Origin: PALSA-612 sp963791225
GTDB taxonomy: Bacteria > Actinomycetota > Thermoleophilia > Gaiellales > Gaiellaceae
NCBI GenBank assembly: GCA_963791225.1
Contig: CAWBRV010000008.1
Coordinates: 1,364,001 to 1,428,000, forward strand
Length of the DNA stretch: 64,000 nucleotides
Direction of reading: 5' to 3'
This document shows, piece after piece, positions 8,574 through 17,692 of this stretch. The notes beneath the pieces were generated by a model, which searched no databases, had not been told where the DNA came from, and saw only the letters and a program-made list of their open reading frames with translations. The position numbers and the translations under genes were made by a program. Positions within the stretch are counted from its first letter, which is position 1; each line of letters begins with the position of its first letter.

Positions 8574-8828
8574 ATGACTGGAAGAAATAAAAGCGACTAC
8601 GGGACCGCGACGGAGAATCAAAACTCTGACGCATTTCTCGTGCCTACAGATTACATAGCGACCCGTTATGGGGAGAGCGCTGCCTTGGCGCATATCGATG
8701 AATTCGGCATAGACGACGAGATCGTGCGGGAGAAGATGCGAGTGCGAGCGCGTCACCTTGGCAGGATCGGCCTGTCACCAGGTGGTCCAGAGCAGGATCG
8801 GCCGCGTGACGCCAACGGAACAGCGTAG
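8574..8828 (+). CDS. Small hypothetical protein downstream of the SIR2 gene
   Basis: 84 residues, start one base after the SIR2 stop, so probably cotranscribed. The middle is mixed charged helix (HIDEFGIDDEIVREKMRVRA); no membrane segment or known motif. The C-terminal end (PGGPEQDRPRDANGTA) looks like frame drift, so the gene may be truncated. It could be an accessory subunit of the SIR2 system. Confidence 0.5.
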   Translation: MTGRNKSDYGTATENQNSDAFLVPTDYIATRYGESAALAHIDEFGIDDEIVREKMRVRARHLGRIGLSPGGPEQDRPRDANGTA

Positions 8829-9379
8829 GCGAAGACGCGCACAAAGCGAGTCGGCTAATTGGCTCTACGTTCGTACCCAAGAGCCTAAGCACGGAGCTTT
8901 TCGGAGAACACCCAGTCCTGCTCTAGCTGCTGTCAACGCCTATGGTCGCGGCGCACCGATGCGGGGCGACGCTGGGTGTGCTCCGCTTTGCTTTCGGGCT
9001 TGGTTGGAGCTTCTTGAGGCGCGGTCATGGAAGCCGTCGGATCGCACTGAGTCTGCCACGAGGAGCGGGTCGACTCGGTCAGCCTCGCGATTTACAGAGC
9101 ACACCGGTCTGGCTTGGAGTCGAGTCCACGTTCCTGGTGTATGGCACAAGCCGCCTGCCGAGTCGGGATGGTTCGCGGGCTGCGATTGTTACTTGTTCGT
9201 CACGGCCCACTCTGCTTCCCAGAAGTTGGCATCGCCGGTCATCGATTCGGGTCTGCTGGTTCTCTTGACTATCGACATTAGGCCTGTCATGAAGGGGGTC
9301 GGTAGGCAGCCAAATTGAGCCGGGGCCGTCTTCTGTTGCGGCCGACGGGCACCCGGGACGCCAAGAAGGGGGAGAGGTC
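8829..9379. other. Spacer before the Rhs gene
   Basis: A plus-strand frame of 186 codons crosses this stretch, but its composition (Arg/Ser/Trp-rich, no motif) looks like chance. A TTGACT box at 9266-9271 is a possible -35 site for the Rhs gene; no good -10 partner was found. Confidence 0.35.
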
Positions 9380-12300
9380 ATGGCGCGTCCCGTGGTCACG
9401 AGGTGTTCTCGTCTGTTGCTGTCGTCTTTTCTGGTGGTGCTGGTCGCTGGCTTGCTAGCGGCGTTGGCGAGTGCACGTGGCGAACGGCAACAACCCATTG
9501 GTAGGTCTTCGGGCGCTGCCGATCCTCGTGCGCTGGGAGTGGACTCGCCGGTTGATGTTGTTGGTCTGCTGCTTCGCAGTCGAGCGTCTGCGGATTCGCC
9601 GGCGGTGGTGCGGCGTCGGTTGACGACGCACATCTCGACGACGACGTACTCGAGTAACACGACGTGGTCGACGTCTGGCAGTCCGTACGTACTGGATGGG
9701 AACGTGACTGTGAACTCGGGGGTGACGTTGACGGTTGATCCGGGTGTGATCGTGAAGTTCAATGGGGCGGCGCGCGGGCTGACGATCAACGGGACGTTGA
9801 GCGCGATCGGCACATCCGGGTCACGAATCACGTTCACCTCGTATCAGGACGACACCGCTGGCGGTGACACGAACGGAGACGGGAGTGCGACCACTGGAGC
9901 AAAGAGCCAGTGGGCGTCAATCAACACCAGTTCAGGCGGTCACATCAACATCTCCTATGCCGACGTCCGCTACGGGGGCTCCGGCTACGCGAACGGAATG
10001 CTGGACATCTACGGCTCGAGCTCGCAGACGACCCTTGACAACGACACCCTGTCTCAGAGCGGCATCGCCGACCTCTGGCTAAACAGCAGCGCCACGGGAA
10101 CGGTGACCAACTCGACCTTGTCGGCGGCGACGACCCGCGGCATCGGCGTCAACCTCGCGACGGCGACCGTTTCGAGCTCGACCGTTTCGAACAACTACGA
10201 CGGTATTTGGTTCAACTCTGACGCGTCGCATCCGGGCTCGTCGGTGTCGAACACTGTTGTCCAGAACAACACCCACGACGGCGTGTACCTCGGGTTCGAT
10301 TCGACGACGACCTCGGACAAGCTGCCCTCTCTAAACCGTCTCGATGTGACGGGTAACTCGACGAACGCGATCGAAGTGCCGGGCACGATCAAGAATCGCA
10401 AGCTGATCTCACGCGCGATCTATCTCGGAACCGACCCGTACTACTTCACGAACGCCGGCGGTTGCTCCAGCTTGGGGACGCCGTATGCGGTTGGCAAGGT
10501 CGGTAATCGCTCGAGCGGCTCATCGATCCCGGCCGGCCCGCTATCCGGCGGCAGCTACAGCGTCTTTCCGAATCCGAACACGCAGGTCAACTGCGGTTAC
10601 GACGGTGTCGATCTGCGCGGCGCCCTGGCGACCGCCTCGGTGGCGAGTGGGTCACCGTATGCGGCGCAGGGGCAGACGTACGGCGGCTGTCCGTTCGGCG
10701 GTTCGGGCAGTGATGCCTACGCGGCGAACCCAACTGCTTGCCTGCAGGACCCGGTCGACACCGCGTCTGGGAACTTCATGCAGTCGGTCACGGACGCCAC
10801 CCTGCCGGGGATCGGCGTATCGATTGCTTTCACGCGCTTCTACAACTCGCTCGATTCCGAGCCGGGTGGCCCTCTCGGCGTCGGATGGACCGACAACTAC
10901 AACGCCCGCCTCGAGGTCCAGGCCAACGGAGACGTCCTCGCCATCACCGACACGGGCCAGCAGCTCTACTATGCGAAGCAGTCGGACGGGAGCTTCGTCG
11001 GTGATCCAGGCGTGTACGCCACGCTGACCAAGTCGGGCTCCACTTACACGCTGACGCGCAAGGATCAGGTGGCGCTTGGCTTCGACAGCAGCGGCAAGCT
11101 GACGAGCATGGTCGACCGCAACGGCCAAGGGCTCTCGTTCGCATACAGCAGCGGGCACCTATCGACGGTCACCGACGCGTCGAGCCGGCAGATGACGCTT
11201 GCCTACACGAGTAACGAACTCACGTCGATCACCTTGCCCGGCAGCCGCACTGTCACCTACACCTATGTCGCCAGCGGCTCGAGCAACACCGGTCAGCTGG
11301 CAACCGTCACCGATCTGCGCGGCAAGGTGTGGACGTACGCCTACAACAGCGCCAACCTGCTCACGAGCCTGACCAACCCGCTCAGTCACGCTGTGTTCAC
11401 GAACACCTACGACAAAGACAGCCGCGTCCTCACCCAGAAGGACGCGCTCAACAACACGACCAGTTTCAGCTGGGATGCGAGCTCGCAGACCGACACGGTC
11501 ACAGACGCCCGTAGCCACACCTGGAAGGACGTCTACGCAGGTAACACGCTCAGCCAACGGATCGACCCCCAAAGCAACACCTACCCGTTCACCGTCGACA
11601 GTTCGCTAAGCCTGACTAGCTATGAGAGCGGCCGCGGCAAGACGTGGGCGATGACCTACGACTCAAACGGCAACATGCTCACCCGCACCGCTCCCTCGCC
11701 GCTCTCCTACGAGGAGCAGTGGACGTACAACTCGCGCAACGACCCCACCACCTATACCGACGGACGCGGCAACGAAACCACGTTTGGCTACGACAGCCAC
11801 GGCAACCTGACAAGCATCGTCCGCCCCGGCAGCATCGAAACCGACATCGGGCGAAACGCCACAACCGGACAGATCACAAGCATCACCGACCCGCGCAGCA
11901 AGGAATGGACGCTCGGGCACGACTCAAACGGAAACCTGACCTCGGTCACGAGTCCGCTCGGCAACGACGTCACAGCCGGATACGACACCGCCGGCCGGCC
12001 GACCACGATCGTCGACCCGCGCGGAAACGTCTCAGGCGCCACGCCGAGCGACTACACCTGGACGATCGCCTACGACGCCGCCGGCCATCGCACGAGCGTG
12101 ACCGACCCTCTTAGCCACGCGACGACCTATGCCTATGACGACGCCGGACGACTGACGAGCGTCACCGACGCCAATAGCCATGCAACCAGCTACGGCTACG
12201 ACAACGCAGACAGGCTGACATCCGTGACCGCGCCCGGCAGCGCCGTCACCAGCTACGGCTACGACGCGGTCGGCAACATGAGCTCACGCACAGACGCCAA

Positions 12301-14185
12301 CAGCCATGAGACGGACTACGCCTACGACAGCTCCAACCGACTGACCAGCACCACCTCACCGACCAGCAAAGTCTGGGCATACACCTACGACGCCGACGGC
12401 AACATCAGCCAAGAAACGTTGCCGTCGACCGACACGATCACCTACACCCGCGACGCGATCGACCGCATGACCGGCATCGACTACTCCGACTCAACACCTG
12501 ACGTCACCTACAGCTACGACGCTAACGGCAACCGAACCCAAATGACCGACGGACCAGGCACCGCCAACTACACCTACGACGCCCTCAACCGACTCACCCA
12601 GGCCACACGCGGCTCCAACTCGTTCTCGTACACCTACGACAACGCCAGCAACCTCGCACAACGCACACTCCCCGACAGCCGCACCGTCGCTTACAGCTAC
12701 AACGACGACGAACTGCTCTCAAGCGCCACCGCAGACAGCGCCACCACCAGTTACAGCTACGACGCCGCCGGCAACCTAACGAGCATCGCCTACCCGTCCG
12801 GCAACGGCTACACCGAAACCCGCACCTACAACCACGCCGGCCGGCTCACCAACGTCTCCAACTCAAACGGCACCGTCCTCTCCAGCTTCGCCTACACATA
12901 CGACGCGGTCGGAAACCCAACCGAAGTCGACCTCAACGGCGGCGGCGTCAACAGCTACACCTATAACAACCGCAACTGGCTGACAAGCGTCTGCTTCCAA
13001 ACCAGCTGCCCCAACTCAAGCGATCCGAAGATCAGCTGGACCTACGACGCCGTCGGTAACCGGCTCACCGAAGTCCGCTCAGGAACGACAACGAACTACA
13101 GCTACAACAACGCCGACCAGCTCACCAGCGCGAGCTACACATACAACTCCAACGGCGACCAAACCAGCAACGGCAGCCGAAGCTATAGCTGGAACCTCGC
13201 CGACCACATCACTTCCACCACCCTCAGCGGCACCACAACCGCCTACGCCTACGACGGGGACGGCAACCTTCTCCAAGCAACGACCGGAAGCAACACCACC
13301 AACTACTACTGGGACACCAACGCCCCCGTCCCGCTGCTCTCGCTCGAGACCAACGGCTCCGGAACAGCGCTTCGCAGCTACACGTGGGGTGCCGGCTTGA
13401 CCGGAATGAAGGCCGGCAGCAGCGACTACTACTACCTTCCGGACGGCATCGGCAGCACTGCGAATCTGACCTCAAGCTCGGGCGCAACCGAATGGACGTA
13501 TAGCTATGAGCCATTCGGCTCGAGCCACACCACCACGAAGAATGACTCCAGCGCTCCTGACAACCCGATCCAGTTCAACAGCCAGTACAACGACCCTCAG
13601 ACAGGGCTGTATGACCTTCGCGCCCGCAACTACGACCCCACGATTGGGGGATTTCTTTCGGTCGATCCGCTTCCGACGACATTCAACAAGGGAACGATGT
13701 CAACCTATACATACGCAATCAACGATCCGACGACATTCGAGGATCCGACCGGAATGGGCGCGATGAGCATTGGCGCAAGCCCTCCTCCCGTCTCCGCCTC
13801 ACCCGCGTTGACCGTGAATCCCCTCTGTCCGCCTCCTGACCTTTCACATTGGCCCTTGCCCGAGGTTCTTAAGAAGTATTTCGTACAGGGTTACTACGAG
13901 GTATGCGACAAAATGAATAGAGCAGAGAGTTGGATAGGTAAGAAACTGATTAACGCGGCGCATTGGGTCGCTAATGCCAGCGTAGCGCAGTTGGTTCTAG
14001 CTGGTATTGGCATTGGGTTTTTTGCCGGAGGCGCTGCTGCCGGAATCTACGGTGCTGAGCTCATCTCGGTTGGCGCGAATCCTGCGGTCGATGCCGGCTT
14101 CCTGCACGCTGGAGGTACGCTAGTGACTGTTGGCGCAACTGGTATTATTTCTGGCACTGGCACAATCGTTGCGGCAATCGAATAG
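9380..14185 (+). CDS. Rhs/YD-repeat polymorphic toxin
   Basis: 1601 residues. Signal peptide (about 1-33), then a parallel beta-helix-like region (about 87-370, TLTVDPGVIVKFNG and repeated Asn/Ser-rich turns). A DUF6531-type entry follows (about 457, DPVDTASGNF), then dozens of YD repeats (YDAAGNLTS type) to about 1400. The conserved Rhs core end is DPQTGLYDLRARNYDP (about 1404). The core forms a cage that holds the C-terminal toxin. After DPTGM (about 1456) comes a distinct 145-residue tail with a charged helix and a Gly/Ala-rich hydrophobic C-terminus, encoded in AT-richer DNA, as expected for a swapped toxin tip. No PAAR domain is present, so export is probably by Sec. The tail resembles no nuclease I know and could act on membranes. 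Confidence 0.9.
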   Translation: MARPVVTRCSRLLLSSFLVVLVAGLLAALASARGERQQPIGRSSGAADPRALGVDSPVDVVGLLLRSRASADSPAVVRRRLTTHISTTTYSSNTTWSTSGSPYVLDGNVTVNSGVTLTVDPGVIVKFNGAARGLTINGTLSAIGTSGSRITFTSYQDDTAGGDTNGDGSATTGAKSQWASINTSSGGHINISYADVRYGGSGYANGMLDIYGSSSQTTLDNDTLSQSGIADLWLNSSATGTVTNSTLSAATTRGIGVNLATATVSSSTVSNNYDGIWFNSDASHPGSSVSNTVVQNNTHDGVYLGFDSTTTSDKLPSLNRLDVTGNSTNAIEVPGTIKNRKLISRAIYLGTDPYYFTNAGGCSSLGTPYAVGKVGNRSSGSSIPAGPLSGGSYSVFPNPNTQVNCGYDGVDLRGALATASVASGSPYAAQGQTYGGCPFGGSGSDAYAANPTACLQDPVDTASGNFMQSVTDATLPGIGVSIAFTRFYNSLDSEPGGPLGVGWTDNYNARLEVQANGDVLAITDTGQQLYYAKQSDGSFVGDPGVYATLTKSGSTYTLTRKDQVALGFDSSGKLTSMVDRNGQGLSFAYSSGHLSTVTDASSRQMTLAYTSNELTSITLPGSRTVTYTYVASGSSNTGQLATVTDLRGKVWTYAYNSANLLTSLTNPLSHAVFTNTYDKDSRVLTQKDALNNTTSFSWDASSQTDTVTDARSHTWKDVYAGNTLSQRIDPQSNTYPFTVDSSLSLTSYESGRGKTWAMTYDSNGNMLTRTAPSPLSYEEQWTYNSRNDPTTYTDGRGNETTFGYDSHGNLTSIVRPGSIETDIGRNATTGQITSITDPRSKEWTLGHDSNGNLTSVTSPLGNDVTAGYDTAGRPTTIVDPRGNVSGATPSDYTWTIAYDAAGHRTSVTDPLSHATTYAYDDAGRLTSVTDANSHATSYGYDNADRLTSVTAPGSAVTSYGYDAVGNMSSRTDANSHETDYAYDSSNRLTSTTSPTSKVWAYTYDADGNISQETLPSTDTITYTRDAIDRMTGIDYSDSTPDVTYSYDANGNRTQMTDGPGTANYTYDALNRLTQATRGSNSFSYTYDNASNLAQRTLPDSRTVAYSYNDDELLSSATADSATTSYSYDAAGNLTSIAYPSGNGYTETRTYNHAGRLTNVSNSNGTVLSSFAYTYDAVGNPTEVDLNGGGVNSYTYNNRNWLTSVCFQTSCPNSSDPKISWTYDAVGNRLTEVRSGTTTNYSYNNADQLTSASYTYNSNGDQTSNGSRSYSWNLADHITSTTLSGTTTAYAYDGDGNLLQATTGSNTTNYYWDTNAPVPLLSLETNGSGTALRSYTWGAGLTGMKAGSSDYYYLPDGIGSTANLTSSSGATEWTYSYEPFGSSHTTTKNDSSAPDNPIQFNSQYNDPQTGLYDLRARNYDPTIGGFLSVDPLPTTFNKGTMSTYTYAINDPTTFEDPTGMGAMSIGASPPPVSASPALTVNPLCPPPDLSHWPLPEVLKKYFVQGYYEVCDKMNRAESWIGKKLINAAHWVANASVAQLVLAGIGIGFFAGGAAAGIYGAELISVGANPAVDAGFLHAGGTLVTVGATGIISGTGTIVAAIE

Positions 14186-14186
14186 A

Positions 14187-14414
14187 ATGACTGATCGTTC
14201 ATCAAGCGCACCAGAGCGAGCTCTTGAAATAGCATCGCGAGCTACCATTGTACTAGTAGTGCTCATAGTACTATCTCTAGCACTTGTAGTTCTTGATTTG
14301 TTCGGTATCGTCAACATTAGCGCACTGCTATTCGGCATAGTGATTGTGCTAATGGTGATCAGTGTCGTTGCGATCTTCCAACTCAGACACGTTACATCGC
14401 GTGCTAAGGGATAG
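14187..14414 (+). CDS. Candidate immunity protein for the Rhs toxin
   Basis: 75 residues with two long hydrophobic helices (about 20-40 and 46-66) and short polar ends. The ATG lies one base after the Rhs stop, the standard place for an immunity gene, and the DNA is AT-rich like the toxin tip. No ribosome site is visible, so translation is probably coupled. A membrane immunity protein would fit a hydrophobic, membrane-acting toxin tail. Function is inferred from position and topology only. Confidence 0.6.
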   Translation: MTDRSSSAPERALEIASRATIVLVVLIVLSLALVVLDLFGIVNISALLFGIVIVLMVISVVAIFQLRHVTSRAKG

Positions 14415-14613
14415 ACGCGCCAAATCGTCCACGACAATTGCCTACGGGCCAGGAGTCCTGTTCAGACCGCCTGGTTGGCCTCAAAAGCTCTGAAAGTCCT
14501 CCACTGAGAACCGCTTGCGCGAACGCGAATCTCTACCGTCACTCGCCGCTCGCAGTACTTCAACCTGAGCCGGAGGGTTGGAAAGCTGTCTCATGAGGTG
14601 CACCCACAACGCG
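14415..14613. other. Spacer with a decayed repeat copy
   Basis: No gene. On the minus strand 14489-14512 encodes VLSGGLS followed by unrelated residues. This is the same N-terminal block as in the three winged-helix-like genes at 14614, 24725 and 32435, so it is a leftover of a fourth copy. Confidence 0.5.
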
Positions 14614-14985
14614 TCATTCGAACCCGTCGAGTAACTGAGAGTCGTCGATCTCGCGCAGGAGACGATAGTGGCCGTGGCGTGTTCGGATGAAGAGCGGTCT
14701 CGTGCCCTTGGAATGAGTTATCAGGTAGTCCGAAACGGAGAAGCGGGAGACACTCCCACCAAGCAGGGCCTCGACCTCTGCTCGGATGGCCTTCACAGAC
14801 ATTTCTGCTTCGCTGCGGGCAAGGACTTTGACGATTGCCGTGCCGACGGTGCCGAACTTGCGTCGGCCGTCCGGCCAGCCAGCGTTGGTGTTTCGCTGCA
14901 GAGACCGCCCTTTGCTGGCCGCACGACCTGTGAGACACTGGAGAAGGTCCTCTAAGAGGTGGTTTGAGAGTCCTCCACTCAGGAC
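14614..14985 (-). CDS. Winged-helix-like protein, family copy 1
   Basis: The frame is open for 124 codons from 14985, and its translation parallels copies 2 and 3 along the whole length: VLSGGLSN, GWPDGRRKFG, KAIRAEVEALLGG, SRFSVSDYL, TRHGHYRLL. The AIVKVL...SVKAIRAEVE...RTRHGHYRL pattern resembles HARE-HTH/winged-helix domains, which bind nucleic acid. No ATG/GTG/TTG occurs at the conserved beginning (ACG stands where copy 3 has ATG). The first ATG is at 14802 and would give only 62 residues. It may be a decayed start or an uncommon start codon. The 60 bases upstream are nearly identical to those of copy 2. Confidence 0.55.
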   Translation of the reverse strand, partial: VLSGGLSNHLLEDLLQCLTGRAASKGRSLQRNTNAGWPDGRRKFGTVGTAIVKVLARSEAEMSVKAIRAEVEALLGGSVSRFSVSDYLITHSKGTRPLFIRTRHGHYRLLREIDDSQLLDGFE

Positions 14986-15043
14986 CGTTCGTTGTCGTTA
15001 TTACATCAACTACCCTGCTTTGAGCCGGATTTGCGTGTCCGGT
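14986..15043. repeat. Conserved upstream block, copy 1
   Basis: Nearly identical to 25073-25130; both begin CGTTCGTTGTC and contain TTATTACATCAACTACCCTG. It sits directly upstream of the minus-strand winged-helix-like gene and may be its promoter or an ancestral duplication boundary. Confidence 0.6.
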
Positions 15044-15211
15044 CGCTCGGGCAGCGAACTGCTCTTGTTCAAACCGTCTGTGCTCTGCGTACCTAGCCAG
15101 ACGGGTTTCCCGCGGTTAACTCTCGTTGCCGGCGAGGTTTGTCGGCGTCGCGCGCGGCTTGGCAGTTTGGTCCAACCAAACAAGCCGTACCGCTCAGACC
15201 ATCGGTACTGG

Positions 15212-15454
15212 CTAGCGCTTGTCGCGGGGCGGGAAGGGATCATGTCCGGGCGGCACTGTGTCTGAATCACGGATGCGGCCGTCGCGTCCATGGACGACCA
15301 CTTCGCCGCCGCCGGTGTTCCCGACGATCTCGCGCGCTCTGTCGATCGCATCGGCTTGTGTTGCTTTATGAGCGCTGGCTCGCCCAGCATCTGGGGCCTT
15401 GACGTCCCAACCTCCATCGGGGTTGGGCACGACGTGACGTTCGTTACGGGGCAT
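15212..15454 (-). CDS. DUF2188 family protein
   Basis: 80 residues. It shows the DUF2188 pattern: HVVPNPDGGWDVK near the start, a Lys/Ala-rich helix and GGGEVVVHGRDGRI near residue 50. The ATG at 15454 follows GGAGGT at 6 bases. DUF2188 proteins are small, widespread and of unknown role. A related gene lies at 17257; the two flank the dGTPase-like gene in opposite orientation. Confidence 0.8.
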   Translation of the reverse strand: MPRNERHVVPNPDGGWDVKAPDAGRASAHKATQADAIDRAREIVGNTGGGEVVVHGRDGRIRDSDTVPPGHDPFPPRDKR

Positions 15455-15837
15455 GTCGTTACCTCCGGAAGATGGTCAAGAACATGTGTTCGATTGTAGC
15501 GAGGAGGTCCGACGCCTTGTTCTTTGCGGGTTGCCGCGTGTCGAGGCTGCGCACGTCCAAGACCGTCTCGTGGGCGCGCACTCATGAGCGTCGCTCGCTG
15601 AAGCACCAGTAGCGCTGGCCCGCATCGCCGGCATTCGCCGCGCGCTCGATCGTTACTCGACGAAACACGACGGCCCGTGGGACGCCGCGCATGTGGACCT
15701 ACAGCTCTGCGCCAACCTACTGATCGTACGTAAGTCGGATCTGCATCCCGGGCCTTCGTCAAAGAGTTTGAGCCGCCGTCGTCACGGCGGCCGAATCCTG
15801 GTAAGTCTCGTAGTCTGCCGTCTAGTTGAGCCAGCAC
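15455..15837. other. Spacer with a possible gene fragment
   Basis: No complete gene. On the plus strand about 15616-15770 encodes a protein-like segment (ARIAGIRRALDRYSTKH...WDAAHVDLQLCANLL) after a stop codon. It may be a small decayed gene; the family is not recognised. Confidence 0.35.
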
Positions 15838-17184
15838 ATGACCGATTTGTATGAGCGCTTTTCCACATCGAGCGTGCGATCGGAAGCGCGATCGCCCGTT
15901 GCGAAGGATCGCGACCGCCTGATCCATTGCAGCGCCTTCAGGCGCCTGCAAGGGAAGAGCCAGATCGTCGGTGTCGAGGCTGGCGACTTCTTCCGGACGC
16001 GGCTCACGCACTCGCTCGAGTGCGCTCAAGTCGGGCGGGCGCTCGCGACGAACCTGCTCTCTGGTGGGGAGTGGGAAGCTGTCGTTGAGAAGCCCGATGA
16101 CTTTCCCGATCTTGTTGAGGCGGCCTGCCTTGCGCATGACCTTGGCCATCCACCGTTCGGGCACAACGGCGAGCAGGCGTTGCGTGAGCGCATGGAGGAC
16201 CGCGACGGTACGCTCTTCGAAGGGAACGCCCAGAGCTTTCGGATCGTCACGTTCCTGGAGCCAAAGGTGTACGAGCCCTCCCGCGCGGGCAGCGAGGCGC
16301 GGTGGTTAGGACTTGACCTGACCCGGGCCACCCTTCGGGCGGTCATCAAGTACCCGAACCTGGAGACCCAGGCGATGCGCGCGGACGTACACCCGAAGTT
16401 CGGCGTGTACGACGACCCGGTGGATCGCGAGTACTGGGACTGGGTCTGGGACGGAGAGACACCGGCGAAGACGATCGCCGCAGAGGTTATGGACGTCGCC
16501 GACGAGATCGCGTACGCCGCCCATGACTTCGAGGACGGAGTATGGGCGGGGATGATTCCATTGCACGGTCTTCTGAACCGGAACCCGCACGTCGTCAGCC
16601 TGCTCGAGGGCAAAGTAAAGACGCAAGACAGCCGGGGCCTGTTCGGCGGAGGCGAGTTCGACGCCGCTTTGAGCGACCTGCTCGATCCATCCAGGGTGCC
16701 CTATCTGACTGACGTGGGCTTCGACCGGACTCGGCACGCCCGCGCGGCGCTCAAGAACTTCACGGCCGAGCTGCTCGGCGAATTGATTACGGCGGTCACG
16801 CCCGGCGGTACGTTCGTCTCTCCGTTTGGAGATGTTGCCCGTCGGATCGCGCTGCTCAAAGGAATGGCCTGGCAGTGGATGATTGAGAGGACAGACATCG
16901 AGACACGCCAGTACGGACAGCGTCGGCTTGTCGCACGGATCTTCGATGGCTACTGGGAGCGGCCGGAGATGTTGCCGCGCCGCGAGGAGTGGGATGACGT
17001 GGCTAAGCACTCGTCACCGTCACGGGTCTCGTGGTTCAGTCGTCGAAATCCGCGAGAGCGCTGGCCCGAGAAGGCGCGCGTCATCCGCGATCATGTGGCC
17101 GGGATGACGGATGGGTACGCGCTTCAGGTGTACGACCAGATGTACCGAGGTCGCGTAGAGCGCGATCTCCGACTCGCCTACTGA
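15838..17184 (+). CDS. dgt: dGTPase-like HD-domain triphosphohydrolase
   Basis: 448 residues from the ATG at 15838; a TTG at 15826 would add four. It hydrolyses dGTP or other dNTPs to nucleoside and triphosphate. Hallmarks: RDRLIHCSAFRRLQGKSQI near the start, the metal-binding HD signature (RLTHSLECAQVGR, then CLAHDLGHPPFGHNGE) and a later metal Asp (DVADEIAYAAHDFEDG). Length fits Dgt proteins (about 400-500). Such enzymes control dNTP pools and some defend against phage by starving replication. Its place in a region with other defence-like genes makes that worth considering. Confidence 0.85.
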   Translation: MTDLYERFSTSSVRSEARSPVAKDRDRLIHCSAFRRLQGKSQIVGVEAGDFFRTRLTHSLECAQVGRALATNLLSGGEWEAVVEKPDDFPDLVEAACLAHDLGHPPFGHNGEQALRERMEDRDGTLFEGNAQSFRIVTFLEPKVYEPSRAGSEARWLGLDLTRATLRAVIKYPNLETQAMRADVHPKFGVYDDPVDREYWDWVWDGETPAKTIAAEVMDVADEIAYAAHDFEDGVWAGMIPLHGLLNRNPHVVSLLEGKVKTQDSRGLFGGGEFDAALSDLLDPSRVPYLTDVGFDRTRHARAALKNFTAELLGELITAVTPGGTFVSPFGDVARRIALLKGMAWQWMIERTDIETRQYGQRRLVARIFDGYWERPEMLPRREEWDDVAKHSSPSRVSWFSRRNPRERWPEKARVIRDHVAGMTDGYALQVYDQMYRGRVERDLRLAY

Positions 17185-17256
17185 TGAGGCCTGCCAGGTG
17201 CGTCCGGTACCTTCCGTATGTTACGAGCCTCGGTTCCTCAGCCGAGAGGAGGTCCT

Positions 17257-17475
17257 ATGTCCGAGCATGATGTCGAGGTCCGCCGCAACCCGAGCGGCGG
17301 CTGGGACGTGACAGGTGGCGTCCACTCCTACCACGACACCGTCGTGCAGGCCGAGGCCTGGGCGAAGACGGTGCTCGCCCGGAACGGCGGGGGGCGGATC
17401 CTGCTCTACAGCGAGCGAAGTGACCCGCCGCGCGAGGTGCAAGTCGCATCACGGCGCGAGGCGGAGCGCGGTTAA
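17257..17475 (+). CDS. DUF2188 family protein
   Basis: 72 residues with VRRNPSGGWDVTGG near the start, an Ala/Glu helix and NGGGRILLYSE. The pattern matches the product of 15212-15454. The ATG at 17257 follows GAGAGGAGG at 4 bases. Function unknown. It lies 72 bases after the dGTPase-like gene and could be cotranscribed. Confidence 0.8.
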   Translation: MSEHDVEVRRNPSGGWDVTGGVHSYHDTVVQAEAWAKTVLARNGGGRILLYSERSDPPREVQVASRREAERG

Positions 17476-17621
17476 TCCAAGCCGCTGAGAGGGCGCATCG
17501 AGGGCGACTGGATTAGGCCACCGCTCGCTAGGTCTTGAGCCTCGGCCTCTCCGTAGCTCCCGCAACAGTCCTATTCAACAGGTTCGATCGCCAGCCGCCT
17601 AACACTCTGTCATGAGGGAAC

Positions 17622-17650
17622 TTGACAATAGTCATAGGAGCAGATAGGGT
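17622..17650 (+). promoter_or_regulatory. Sigma-70-type promoter for cassette 3
   Basis: TTGACA (17622-17627), a 17-base spacer and TAGGGT (17645-17650). The next gene starts at 17693, giving a leader of about 35 bases, far shorter than for cassette 2. Confidence 0.5.
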
Positions 17651-17692
17651 CCTTACTTACACTTCAGTCAGGAGTCGCCAGAACGGCAGTCT

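Noticed and set aside
8758..9318. A 186-codon plus-strand frame before the Rhs gene
   Set aside because: Overlaps the small SIR2 partner, lacks a ribosome site and reads as Arg/Ser/Trp-rich chance sequence.
11800..13300. A DNA tandem-repeat array or CRISPR
   Set aside because: The repetition is the YD-repeat coding pattern of the Rhs gene, without constant repeats and spacers.
14958..14990. A tRNA-derived attachment site in the repeated GTTTGA-AGTCCTCC block
   Set aside because: It cannot be folded as a T arm plus acceptor stem, and in all copies it is simply the coding start of the winged-helix-like gene.
15010..16164. A 384-codon minus-strand frame over the DUF2188 and dgt start region
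   Set aside because: It contradicts two supported genes in other frames and has no motif.
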